Made by a program: the position numbers and the translations under genes. From assembly GCA_003755025.1 (NCBI GenBank), contig RJVL01000009.1, forward strand, positions 1-64,000: 64,000 bases of DNA, read 5' to 3'. Positions 34,659-42,926 of this stretch are shown in pieces. Below the pieces are notes generated by a model, which was not told where the DNA came from, ran no database searches, and saw only the letters and a program-made list of their open reading frames with translations. Each line of letters begins with the position of its first letter. The first letter of the stretch is position 1. The DNA is from Diaphorobacter nitroreducens (GTDB lineage Bacteria; Pseudomonadota; Gammaproteobacteria; Burkholderiales; Burkholderiaceae_C).

Positions 34659-36247
34659 ACATCAAACGCTTTACCGCTCCCACCGCACGGGAGGCCCTGG
34701 CCAAGGCGCGCATGGCCTTCGGTGAAGGCACACTGATCCTGTCCAACCGCCCCACGGCGGGCGGCGTCGAGGTGGTGGCCACGGCCGAGGACGCGCTGTC
34801 GTCCCTGCACGGCGGTGCCGAGCCGGCACCCAACCGTCTGCAGGAGCGCGCCGACGACCTGGCCGCGAGCCAGCCGGTGCGCATGTCCCAGACGCAGCCC
34901 CATGCAGCCCCTGTCCCGCAGCCCGCACGCCAGCCGGCGCCCGCAGCACGCAGCACCGTGGCGCACGACACCGAGCAACTGGCCATGAGCACGCTGTCGT
35001 TCCAGGACTATGTGCGCGAGCGCATGCTGCGCCGTCGCCACGAGGCCTTGCACGGCACGAGCGCCCCCGCGCCGCTGAACGAGCGCGCAGCGCTGGAGCG
35101 CGGCCTGCCCGAGCCACGCTTCGAACCCCGCGCCGAGCGCCTGCCAGAGCCACCCGCGCCACAGCCCGTGAATGCCCCGGTGGCACGCCACAACCCATTG
35201 CGGCCCATGCATGCCGCCCTGGGCGCAGAGCAGCTCACGCCGCGCCGCGCCGAGGCGCCCGCCACAGCCGCGCCCACGCTGGCGGCCGGCCTGGGACAGC
35301 AGAACCTCATGAAGGAACTGCAGTCCATGAAGGAGCTGATCGAGGACCGCTTCAACACCCTGGCCTGGCTGGGCCAGGCCCGCCAGAACCCGATCCAGTC
35401 CACGCTGATGCTCAAGCTCATCCGTGCGGGCTATTCGCCCGCCCTCTCGCGCGCGGTGCTGGAACACCTGCCCGAGCATCTGGGCGCCCAGGACGCCGTG
35501 CGCTGGCTCATGGAAGTGCTGGAGCGCAACCTGCGCACCGACGCGCAGACGCTGCCGCTGTACGAGGAAGGCGGCATCTTCGCCATGGTGGGCGCCACCG
35601 GCGTGGGCAAGACCACCACCACCGCCAAGCTGGCCGCCTTGTGCGCGCGCATCCACGGCCCCGCCAGCGTGGGCCTGATCACGCTGGACACCTACCGCGT
35701 GGGCGCGCACGAGCAGTTGCGCTCCTACGGCCGCATGCTGGGCGTAGTGGCGCACCTGGCGCACGACCGCGCGGCGCTGCAGGACCTGCTGGGCCTGCTG
35801 TCGTCCAAGAAGATGGTGCTCATCGACACCACGGGCGTGGCCCCGCGCGACCCGCGCAAGCGCGACCTGCTGGACGTGCTGGCGCTGCCCGGTGTCAAGC
35901 GTCTGCTGGTGCTCAACGCCAGCAGCCACGGCGATACGCTGGACGACGTGCTCACCGGCTTCAAGACCACCGGCTCGCAGCAGGCCATCCTGTCCAAGGT
36001 GGACGAGGCCGTGAAGCTGGGCCCCGCCATTGATGCGCTGATCCGCCACCAGATGGTGCTGCGCGGCGTGACCAATGGCCAGCGCGTGCCCGAGGACTGG
36101 GAAGCGGCCGACGCCCGCAAGCTCGTGAGCGCCTCCATGCGCACGAGCGTGAAGTCGGCCTTCGACCCCAAGGCCGCCGAGCTGAACTTCTTCTTCTCGC
36201 ACGCCACGGAAACGGCCGATGAGCGGGGGATGGCCGATGTTGCTTGA
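34655..36247 (+). CDS. flhF: Flagellar biosynthesis GTPase FlhF
   Basis: SRP-type GTPase that places polar flagella. The 530-residue protein has an N-terminal basic and Pro/Ala-rich region (1-200) and an N domain. The G domain has GATGVGKTTTTAKLAALC (P-loop near 311-320), LDTYRVGAHEQL (G2) and LIDTTGVAPRD (G3). It starts MNIKRFTAPTAREALAKARMAFGEGTLIL. Presence of flhF suggests polar flagellation. It overlaps the next gene. Confidence 0.96.
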   Translation: MNIKRFTAPTAREALAKARMAFGEGTLILSNRPTAGGVEVVATAEDALSSLHGGAEPAPNRLQERADDLAASQPVRMSQTQPHAAPVPQPARQPAPAARSTVAHDTEQLAMSTLSFQDYVRERMLRRRHEALHGTSAPAPLNERAALERGLPEPRFEPRAERLPEPPAPQPVNAPVARHNPLRPMHAALGAEQLTPRRAEAPATAAPTLAAGLGQQNLMKELQSMKELIEDRFNTLAWLGQARQNPIQSTLMLKLIRAGYSPALSRAVLEHLPEHLGAQDAVRWLMEVLERNLRTDAQTLPLYEEGGIFAMVGATGVGKTTTTAKLAALCARIHGPASVGLITLDTYRVGAHEQLRSYGRMLGVVAHLAHDRAALQDLLGLLSSKKMVLIDTTGVAPRDPRKRDLLDVLALPGVKRLLVLNASSHGDTLDDVLTGFKTTGSQQAILSKVDEAVKLGPAIDALIRHQMVLRGVTNGQRVPEDWEAADARKLVSASMRTSVKSAFDPKAAELNFFFSHATETADERGMADVA

Positions 36248-37034
36248 TACCGCTTTGCACCAGGCCGCCGGGCTACACAGCTACACGCCGCAGCAGGACC
36301 TGCGCCTGCTGGCCGTGCTGAGCCAGCCGGGCAGCGGCCCGTGGCTGGAGATGCTGTGGCAGCTGTGCTCCAGCCTGCAGCGCCTGGGCTACCCCGTCGT
36401 GGTGCTGGACGGCACGGCGCTGGAGAGCCCGCACATGCCCGGCCTGGACCAGCTGCTGCACCCGGCTCCCTGGAACGGCGCGCAGACGCTGGCCTCCGCC
36501 ACCGGCGCGTCGCTGGCCGTGGTGCCCGCGGCCCGCGGGCTGGCCCGCCTCGCGCAGCAGTCCGAACACCATGGCGCCACCGTGCTGCAGCGCCTGCAGC
36601 CCTTGTTTCGCGCCTACGCGCTGGTGGTGCTGCATGCTCCGCCCGAGCAACTGGCGCCGCTGCTGCGCGGCAGCGCCAGCGTACCGCTGATCATGACCGG
36701 CCCCGGCGCGCAAGGCATGGTGCGCAGCTACCGCCAGCTCAAACACATGGCGCTGCACGCCGGCGTGCGCTGCACGGTGGCGTCCATCCTCGCGCCGCAG
36801 GAGCCTGTGCAGCACCGCCAGACCGCCGAGGCGCTGGACACGCTGCAGCGCAGCGCGCGCACCCACCTGGGCCTGCAGGTCCACACCACCACCGTGGCCG
36901 CGGCGCGCGCGCAGGACATCCAGCGGCTGGCCTTGCAACTGCTGGAAAACGCATGCACCATTGACGCTGCCATGCCCCTGCTGCCCCCGCACAGCCTGTG
37001 CGCCTCCCTCTCGCCCCTGGACCGGAGCCACTGA
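36237..37034 (+). CDS. FlhG/FleN-like protein lacking the ATP-binding motif
   Basis: Occupies the flhG (MinD-family flagellar number regulator) position between flhF and fliA. About 265 residues. The N-terminal segment LRLLAVLSQPGSGPWLEMLWQL aligns with the deviant Walker A region of FlhG. However, GKGGVGKT is replaced by QPGSGPWL, and the Mg-binding DADLG region reads DGTALES. The middle retains a Rossmann-like pattern (YALVVLHAP; PLIMTGPGAQGMVRSYRQLK). The ATG at 36237 has a GGGGGA site and overlaps the flhF stop; an earlier in-frame ATG at 36219 is possible. Probably not an ATPase. Confidence 0.72.
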   Translation: MLLDTALHQAAGLHSYTPQQDLRLLAVLSQPGSGPWLEMLWQLCSSLQRLGYPVVVLDGTALESPHMPGLDQLLHPAPWNGAQTLASATGASLAVVPAARGLARLAQQSEHHGATVLQRLQPLFRAYALVVLHAPPEQLAPLLRGSASVPLIMTGPGAQGMVRSYRQLKHMALHAGVRCTVASILAPQEPVQHRQTAEALDTLQRSARTHLGLQVHTTTVAAARAQDIQRLALQLLENACTIDAAMPLLPPHSLCASLSPLDRSH

Positions 37035-37038
37035 CCCG

Positions 37039-37752
37039 ATGTACACCGCGAAAGGCCAGCTCGACCGGGACGCGCTGTTCCACCAGCACGTGCCCCTGGT
37101 GCGGCGCATCGCCCACCACATGATCGCCAAGCTCCCGCCCAACGTGGAGCTGGACGACCTGATCCAGGTCGGCATGATCGGTCTGAACGACGCGCTCTCG
37201 CGCTACGAAGTCGCGCAGGGCGTGCAGTTCGAGACCTTTGCCAGCCAGCGCATCCGCGGCGCCATGCTCGACGAGCTGCGCGAGGGCGACTGGATGAGCC
37301 GCAGCTCGCGCAAGAGCCAGAAGGACATCGAGCATGCCCTGCACCGCGTGGAGCAGCGCCTGGGCCGCAGCCCCATCGAGTCCGAGATCGCCGCCGAACT
37401 GGGCATGAGCCTGGAGGACTACCAAGCCCTGCTGAGCAAGGTGCGCGGCACGCAGCTGGTGTACCTGGAAGACTTTCACCACGATGACGAGGACGAGGGC
37501 TTCCTGGACCGCCACGTGGCCGACGAGGGCGCCGATCCCATGGCCGTGCTGCGCGACCAACGCCTGCGCGCCTCGCTGGTCGAGGCCATCAAGGCCCTGC
37601 CCGAGCGCGAGCAGTACATCATGGGCATGTACTACGAGCACGACATGAACCTGAAGGAAATCGCCGCCGTCCTGGGCGTGACCGAATCGCGCGTGTGCCA
37701 GCTGCACAGCCAGGCGATTGCGCGGTTGCGGACCAAGATGCGGGGGCACTGA
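37039..37752 (+). CDS. fliA: RNA polymerase sigma factor FliA (sigma-28)
   Basis: Directs transcription of late flagellar genes from TAAAGTTT-N11-GCCGATAA promoters, several of which lie in this window. The 237-residue protein has region 2 (HVPLVRRIAHHMIAKLPPNVELDDLIQVG...FETFASQRIRGAMLDELR), region 3 and region 4 (LKEIAAVLGVTESRVCQLHSQAIARLR), each quoted in part. The ATG at 37039, 4 bp after the flhG-like stop, gives the normal length. It ends before a strong repeat-type terminator. Confidence 0.97.
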   Translation: MYTAKGQLDRDALFHQHVPLVRRIAHHMIAKLPPNVELDDLIQVGMIGLNDALSRYEVAQGVQFETFASQRIRGAMLDELREGDWMSRSSRKSQKDIEHALHRVEQRLGRSPIESEIAAELGMSLEDYQALLSKVRGTQLVYLEDFHHDDEDEGFLDRHVADEGADPMAVLRDQRLRASLVEAIKALPEREQYIMGMYYEHDMNLKEIAAVLGVTESRVCQLHSQAIARLRTKMRGH

Positions 37753-37763
37753 TTCTTTGGATG

Positions 37764-37811
37764 AAATAGCTGTTTTGCGCTTGCTGGACAAGCGCGGGCA
37801 GCTATTTTTTT
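37764..37811 (+). terminator. Terminator of fliA (repeat copy E)
   Basis: Near-complete palindrome: AAATAGCTG...GCGCTTG (37777-37783), loop CTGGA, CAAGCGC (37789-37795)...CAGCTATTT, followed by T5. It is both the most symmetrical copy of the dispersed repeat and an excellent intrinsic terminator. Confidence 0.9.
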
Positions 37812-37903
37812 GAGCTTGTGGTGCGGCTTTTCATGGCGCGGGCCGGGATATGCGCTCGCCGGAGCGGGTCCCGGTCAACAGCATCAAGCCCGAAGAACCC
37901 ATC

Positions 37904-37946
37904 AAAAAAGATAGCTGCCAGCGCTTATTCCATAAGCCTCAGCCAG
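37904..37946 (+). repeat. Palindromic repeat copy F
   Basis: AAAAAAGATAGCTGCCAGCG, then CTTATTCCATAAG (5-bp stem, 3-base loop) and CCTCAGCC. It is a partial copy about 100 bp from copy E, just beyond the 3' end of the convergent flgN. Confidence 0.72.
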
Positions 37947-37962
37947 CAATTCGGGCTAAAAG

Positions 37963-38310
37963 TCACCCCGGTGCCCGGTAAATCCGCGCCCCCGCGGCGC
38001 CGGACGAGGGCCCATAAGTCACCCCCTCCACCGGCGGCAGCAGCGACGCCGCCTGTCGCTCGGTCAGCGCCATCACCCGCGCCAGTTGGTCGCGCACCAG
38101 GGTCAATTGCCGGCCGATGGCCTGCACCCTTTGCGTGGCGGCGGGCTCCAGCGCGCCCGCCACAGGCGCCAGGGCCTGGGCCAGCGCCATGGCAGCGCCG
38201 CGCAGCTGCACCGCAGTGTCTTCAAAAGTCTGGGGGTTGGAAGCAAGAAGCGCAGCCTGCATGTCCTGCAGCTGCGCTTCGATGAAGGTGAGGGTGTCGT
38301 CGAGTGACAT
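37963..38310 (-). CDS. flgN: Flagellar export chaperone FlgN
   Basis: Chaperone for the hook-filament junction proteins FlgK and FlgL. The 115-residue protein is helical, starting MSLDDTLTFIEAQLQDMQAALL. Sequence conservation is weak; the call rests on helical content, size and position 56 bp downstream of flgM. The in-frame TTG at 38319 was rejected in favour of ATG 38310. Confidence 0.85.
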   Translation of the reverse strand: MSLDDTLTFIEAQLQDMQAALLASNPQTFEDTAVQLRGAAMALAQALAPVAGALEPAATQRVQAIGRQLTLVRDQLARVMALTERQAASLLPPVEGVTYGPSSGAAGARIYRAPG

Positions 38311-38366
38311 GGGGTGCAAGTCTAGAGCCTGTCACCCCGGCGGGCCAGCCGGCCCAGGAGGGCGGG

Positions 38367-38690
38367 TCAGCCCCGCGAGTGGGACAGGGTTTCGTAGGCG
38401 TTGGCCAGCAGCTTGTCGGCCACGGCTTCGGCGTCCACGCGGAAGGTGCCTTTTTCGATGGCGGCCTTGATCGCCTTGACCTTGGCGGTGTCGAAGTCGG
38501 CCGTGGACTTGGTGGCGTCCACCCCGCGGGCGGCGGCCGACAGCGTGACGGGCACGCCTGCGGCGGCGCGCGTCGCGCCCTGGGCCGCTTCTTCAGCGGC
38601 CGGCGCAGGTGCGGCGGCCTTGGCCTGCTGCTTGTTGGCAGCGGCCTTTGACAGCGCAGTCGCAGTATCCGGGTTGTGTCCAATCTTCAT
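38367..38690 (-). CDS. flgM: Anti-sigma-28 factor FlgM
   Basis: Binds and inhibits FliA until it is exported through the completed hook. The 107-residue protein starts MKIGHNPDTATALSKAAA, with an Ala-rich, disordered N-terminal half. The conserved C-terminal helices are ADFDTAKVKAIKAAIEKGTF and VDAEAVADKLLANA. The GGAGAGTGCG site sets the ATG at 38690. Its own sigma-28 promoter gives negative autoregulation. Confidence 0.94.
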   Translation of the reverse strand: MKIGHNPDTATALSKAAANKQQAKAAAPAPAAEEAAQGATRAAAGVPVTLSAAARGVDATKSTADFDTAKVKAIKAAIEKGTFRVDAEAVADKLLANAYETLSHSRG

Positions 38691-38734
38691 CGCACTCTCC
38701 ACCACCCCTGTGAGATGTGGGGCCAGTAGCCATG

Positions 38735-38761
38735 TTTTCGGCCGGCAGGGAGCAGACTTTA
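38735..38761 (-). promoter_or_regulatory. Sigma-28 (FliA) promoter of flgM-flgN
   Basis: Minus strand: TAAAGTCT (38754-38761, 7/8), 11-bp spacer, GCCGAAAA (38735-38742, 7/8). The leader would be about 37 nt. FliA would thus drive production of its own inhibitor, the usual late-gene feedback loop. Confidence 0.88.
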
Positions 38762-38783
38762 GCGCTTTGTGGTGCCTCGCGGC

Positions 38784-39536
38784 TCACAAAGTGGCTTCTA
38801 TTGTCCCATCCTCAAGCACAGTACCCCCAATGATGCGTCCATTGGCCATGCGAACGCGCACATTCTGTCCTTGAGCGCCCGCGCTCATGGCCTGGCCCGA
38901 GGAGGTGACCGCATAACCCGGCCCCTGCACCACCACGCGCACCGCAGAGCCGGCCTTGAACAGGTCGGGGGCGCGCACCATGTTCTGGCGCAGCGCCTGG
39001 CCGGCGGACAGCGGACGGGTGGCGGTCTGCCCCACCCAGTCCTTGGGGTTGGCCACGATGGCCGCGGGTTCTGCGGCCCAGTCCACCTCGGCCTCGATGG
39101 CATCTTGCTCGCTCAGCACTGCGCCGGTGCCCACATTGCCGGCCAGCACCCAAGCGGGGCCGAAAGCCTTGACGGTGATGGGCAGGAACACGTTCCAGCG
39201 GGTGGGGCCGTCCACGCAGCGCAGGCCCAGGCGGGTGCGCCCCCACAGGCGGGCACCAGCGGGCAGATAGGGTTCCACGCGCGCGCAGGGCGCCAGGCGC
39301 AGGCGCGAATCCAGCGTGCCCACACTGACTTCCATGCGCAGCGGCAGCCCCCCGGCCTGCGCCTGGGCCAGCGCATCGTCCAGCCAGTGCTGGGTGATCG
39401 AGCCCAGCTCGGCGGTCTGATCGCCTCCCTGCTGGGCATGGGCGGGCAGCGCCAGGGCAGAGCCCAGCGCCAGCGCGCCGCCCATCAGGAAGCGAAGGCA
39501 GGCAAGGCGGGATGAGCGCAGGATAGGAAGCGGCAT
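38784..39536 (-). CDS. flgA: Flagellar P-ring assembly chaperone FlgA
   Basis: Periplasmic chaperone for FlgI. The 250-residue protein has a signal peptide (LRFLMGGALALGSALALPAHAQQ), a beta-clip/SAF region in the middle and a C-terminal domain (AGSAVRVVVQGPGYAVTSSG...GRIIGGTVLEDGTIEATL). The ATG at 39536 is chosen because upstream residues are non-conserved and the signal peptide begins there. It is divergent from flgB. Confidence 0.94.
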   Translation of the reverse strand: MPLPILRSSRLACLRFLMGGALALGSALALPAHAQQGGDQTAELGSITQHWLDDALAQAQAGGLPLRMEVSVGTLDSRLRLAPCARVEPYLPAGARLWGRTRLGLRCVDGPTRWNVFLPITVKAFGPAWVLAGNVGTGAVLSEQDAIEAEVDWAAEPAAIVANPKDWVGQTATRPLSAGQALRQNMVRAPDLFKAGSAVRVVVQGPGYAVTSSGQAMSAGAQGQNVRVRMANGRIIGGTVLEDGTIEATL

Positions 39537-39677
39537 GACGGGACTCCAACGGGTCTGACGGCGGTCCGGCACAACGGGCCCCGGACGCCTTTTCACACCT
39601 GCCACTGTAGGCTGGCCACCGCATGCGCCAAGCGCGGAACAACGGGCCAATCCCAGCGCTCTTCGCGCTTTAGAAAA

Positions 39678-39708
39678 ACGGGGCGATTTCCATAATCGAC
39701 GCACGCCA
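39678..39708 (+). promoter_or_regulatory. Putative class II flagellar promoter of flgB
   Basis: ACGGGGCG box, then -10-like CATAAT at 39691-39696 and CGACGCACGCCA. It is 28/31 identical to the fliF element on the opposite strand at 21706-21736. The predicted start near 39703 gives a leader of about 59 nt. A GCGCTTTA lies upstream in both, but 10 bp closer here. Confidence 0.6.
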
Positions 39709-39761
39709 CAAGCCCCCTGGGCCATGGCGGCCGAACCCCTTTTTTACACGCCGAGGCCCAC

Positions 39762-40178
39762 ATGCTCGACAAGATGACCAACCGCCTGGACTTTCACGGA
39801 AGCGCCTTGCTGCTGCGCTCGGAGCGCCAGCGTGCCATCGCGAGCAACATCGCCAACGCGGACACGCCCGGCTACGTGGCGCGCGACTTCAAGTTTGCCG
39901 ATGCCATGCGCGCCGTGAACGAAGCCCAGAACCCCAGCCCCCTGCGCAGCCAGAGCGTGAGCGACCCGCGCCACATCCCGCTGCCGGCAGCCGCCAGTGG
40001 CAGCTCGGACAGCACGCTGGGCTATGCCCTGCAGACCCAGCCGAGCCTGGACAACAACACCGTGGACATGGACCGCGAGCGCGCCGCGTTCGTGGACAAC
40101 GCCGTGCGCTACGAGGCCACGCTGCGTTTCATCAACGGCCAGTCCAAAACCATGCTCAGCGCCATCCAGGGCCAGTAA
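39762..40178 (+). CDS. flgB: Flagellar proximal rod protein FlgB
   Basis: First gene of the rod-hook operon. The 138-residue protein has the N-terminal rod/hook signature IASNIANADTPGYVARDF and a C-terminal helix (DNAVRYEATLRFINGQSKTML). It is exported without a signal peptide through the flagellar type III system. Expression is likely from the element at 39678. Confidence 0.96.
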   Translation: MLDKMTNRLDFHGSALLLRSERQRAIASNIANADTPGYVARDFKFADAMRAVNEAQNPSPLRSQSVSDPRHIPLPAAASGSSDSTLGYALQTQPSLDNNTVDMDRERAAFVDNAVRYEATLRFINGQSKTMLSAIQGQ

Positions 40179-40199
40179 TCCCGAAAGAGAGCACCCGCC

Positions 40200-40604
40200 A
40201 TGTCCATGTTCTCCATCTTCAACGTCTCGGGCAGCGCCATCAGCGCACAGTCGCAGCGGCTGAACGTCGTGGCCAGCAACCTGGCCAACGTGGACGCCGT
40301 GGCCGGCCCCGACGGCCAGGCGTACAAGGCGCGCCAGGTGGTCTTCCAGACCGCGCCCATGGGGCCCGAGAGCGCCGCGGGCGTGCGCGTGTCGTCCATC
40401 CAGGAGAGCGACCAGCCCGGCCGCCGCGTGCACGACCCGGCCAACCCCATGGCCGACGCCGAAGGCTACGTGACCCACTCCAACGTGAACGCCGTGGAGG
40501 AGATGGTCAACATGATCTCGGCCTCGCGCTCGTACCAGAACAACGTGGAGGTCATGAACACGGCCAAGACGCTGCTGCTCAAGACCCTGCAGATGGGCCA
40601 GTAA
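40200..40604 (+). CDS. flgC: Flagellar proximal rod protein FlgC
   Basis: Rod subunit next to FlgB. The 134-residue protein has N-terminal VVASNLANVDAVAGPDGQ, a modified form of the rod ANxxTxG motif. The C-terminal helix is NVNAVEEMVNMISASRSYQN. It lies 21 bp after flgB. Confidence 0.96.
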   Translation: MSMFSIFNVSGSAISAQSQRLNVVASNLANVDAVAGPDGQAYKARQVVFQTAPMGPESAAGVRVSSIQESDQPGRRVHDPANPMADAEGYVTHSNVNAVEEMVNMISASRSYQNNVEVMNTAKTLLLKTLQMGQ

Positions 40605-40625
40605 ACCGCCCTCCGAAAGCACGCC

Positions 40626-41276
40626 ATGATCCTCAACCCCATCGGCACCACCGCCACGACCAACACCGGCGCTTCGGCCAACGCGACCAACGACCCCGCG
40701 GCCATGCAAGACCGCTTCCTCAAGCTGCTGGTCGCGCAGTTGAACAACCAGGACCCGATGAACCCCCTGGACAACGCGCAGATGACCACGCAGATGGCGC
40801 AGATCAACACCGTCACCGGCATCCAGACGCTCAACCTCACCATGCAAACCATGGCCGAGGAGTTCTCGACCATGCAGCAGATCCAGGGCATCTCGCTCAT
40901 CGGCCGCTCGGTGCTGACCGAGGGCGACCGCCTGAGCATCAGCGACGGCAAGGGCAAGGGCTACTTCAACCTGGACAACAGCGCCACCGACGTGCAGGTG
41001 GACATCGTCACGCCCGGCGGCGTGGTGGTGGACACCGTGGACCTCGGCGCACAGGACAAGGGCCGCCGCTCTTTCGAGTGGGACGCCGCCGGCTACAGCG
41101 GCAACGCCGCCGACCTGCGGTTCCGCGTGCGGGCCACGTCGGGCGAGACCGCGGTCACCGCGACGGGACTGTCCGAGGCGCAGGTGGTCGCCACGGGCTC
41201 CAACGCCGGTGCGCTGACGCTCACGCTGGACAACGGCGACATCGTCAACTACTTCCGCATTCACAGCGTGCTCTGA
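40626..41276 (+). CDS. flgD: Flagellar hook assembly protein FlgD
   Basis: Hook scaffolding cap needed for polymerisation of FlgE. The 216-residue protein has the N-terminal conserved block MQDRFLKLLVAQLNNQDPMN and a C-terminal beta-rich domain with a FlgD Ig-like fold (VDLGAQDKGRRSFEWDAAGY). It lies between flgC and flgE with short spacing. Confidence 0.95.
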   Translation: MILNPIGTTATTNTGASANATNDPAAMQDRFLKLLVAQLNNQDPMNPLDNAQMTTQMAQINTVTGIQTLNLTMQTMAEEFSTMQQIQGISLIGRSVLTEGDRLSISDGKGKGYFNLDNSATDVQVDIVTPGGVVVDTVDLGAQDKGRRSFEWDAAGYSGNAADLRFRVRATSGETAVTATGLSEAQVVATGSNAGALTLTLDNGDIVNYFRIHSVL

Positions 41277-41304
41277 GAGCCGCGCTTTCCTCCAGGAGAA
41301 CACC

Positions 41305-42900
41305 ATGGGTTTCCAGCAAGGCCTCTCGGGCCTGAACGCGTCGGCCAAGAACCTCGATGTGATCGGCCACAACATCGCCAACGCCAACACCACAGGCTTC
41401 AAGGCCTCGCGCACCGAATTCGCGGCCATGATCGCCTCGGCCATCGGCGCGTCCAGCGGCACCAACTCCGGCATCGGCGTGGAGGTGTCGGCCATTGCGC
41501 AGCAGTTCAACCAGGGCAACCTCACCGTCACGGGCAACAGCCTGGACGTGGCCATCAACGGCAACGGCTTTTTCACGCTGCAGATGCCGGATGGCTCGCG
41601 TGCCTACACGCGCGCCGGCAACTTCAAGCTGGACAACGTGGGCAACGTGGTCACCAATGACGGCGCCCAGGTCATGGGCTACCCCATCGACCCCGTGACC
41701 GGCCTGCGCACCTCCAGCACGGCCGTGCCGCTGACCTTCCCCACCACGGCGCCCATCCCGGCCCGGCAGACCACGGCCATCAAGACGGCCTTCAACCTGG
41801 ATGCCCGCACGCCCAACGCCAAGGGCGACCCGGGCGCCACCCCACCCGTGGCGGCTACGCCGCGCACGACCTACGGCACCTCGCTCAACGTGTACGACAG
41901 CCAGGGCGTGGCCACGCCGCTGTCCTTCTACTTCGAGAAGAACGGCGCGAACACCTGGGACATCTACAACCAACTGGACGACCTGACCACCACGCCGCCG
42001 ACGGTCCCCGCCATCACCGGCCGCCTGATCGCCGACAAGAACGGTGCCGTGGCCGCCACGCTGGAGCCCGTGGCCACCTCGGTCGCCAACGCGGACCCGG
42101 CGTTGACGCAAAAGGACGATTTCCCCACGTCCTTCACCTACCGTTTCTACGGCCCGGACGACCAGGGCGTGTATGCCATCCGCGAGACCACGCTGAGCTT
42201 CACCAACCCCGAAGACGCCTGGGACTTCACCTATTCGGACGCGCCCACCAACAGCCTCGTGGCCTCCGCCCGCCTGAAGGACAACCTGGTGGACTACGCG
42301 GGCGGCACGTCGCCCGCCGGCGGCACCTTCGGGGTGGCCGACCTGACCGATGCGCCCGCGGCCGCCAAGCAGTCGTTCGAGCTGGCGCTCATGGTCAACC
42401 CCAGCCCGGCCAACCCCAACAGCCCCACGGCGCCGGGCAGCAACCCCGCGCCAGGCTCCTACCCCGTCACGCTGGACCTGAACAACGTCACCCAGTTCGG
42501 CACCAAGTTCGCCGTCTCCGAACTCTCGCAGGACGGCTACACCTCGGGCGAGCTCACGGGCATCAATGTCGAGAACAACGGCATGATCATGACCCGCTAC
42601 TCCAACGGCGTGACGCGTGCCGAGGGCCAGATCGCGCTGGCGAGCTTTCGCAACACGCAGGGCCTGGCGGCCGTGGGCGGCAACAACTGGGTGGAGACCT
42701 ACGAATCGGGTCAGCCCGTGCTGGGTGCGCCCACGGATGGCAACTTCGGCGCGCTGCGCGCCGGCGCCCTGGAAGACTCCAACGTGGACCTGACGGCCGA
42801 GCTGGTCAACATGATGACCGCCCAGCGCGCCTACCAGGCCAACGCCCAGACCATCAAGACGCAGGACCAGGTGATGTCCACCCTCGTCAACCTGCGCTGA
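41305..42900 (+). CDS. flgE: Flagellar hook protein FlgE
   Basis: Main subunit of the universal joint. The 531-residue protein is longer than the 400-residue enteric protein because of a larger exposed middle domain. It has N-terminal GHNIANANTTGFKASRTEF and C-terminal AELVNMMTAQRAYQANAQTI. The middle is Pro/Thr/Asn-rich. AGGAGAA precedes the ATG. Confidence 0.96.
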   Translation: MGFQQGLSGLNASAKNLDVIGHNIANANTTGFKASRTEFAAMIASAIGASSGTNSGIGVEVSAIAQQFNQGNLTVTGNSLDVAINGNGFFTLQMPDGSRAYTRAGNFKLDNVGNVVTNDGAQVMGYPIDPVTGLRTSSTAVPLTFPTTAPIPARQTTAIKTAFNLDARTPNAKGDPGATPPVAATPRTTYGTSLNVYDSQGVATPLSFYFEKNGANTWDIYNQLDDLTTTPPTVPAITGRLIADKNGAVAATLEPVATSVANADPALTQKDDFPTSFTYRFYGPDDQGVYAIRETTLSFTNPEDAWDFTYSDAPTNSLVASARLKDNLVDYAGGTSPAGGTFGVADLTDAPAAAKQSFELALMVNPSPANPNSPTAPGSNPAPGSYPVTLDLNNVTQFGTKFAVSELSQDGYTSGELTGINVENNGMIMTRYSNGVTRAEGQIALASFRNTQGLAAVGGNNWVETYESGQPVLGAPTDGNFGALRAGALEDSNVDLTAELVNMMTAQRAYQANAQTIKTQDQVMSTLVNLR

Positions 42901-42926
42901 TAACCCACTGACGCCGAGGCCACGCC

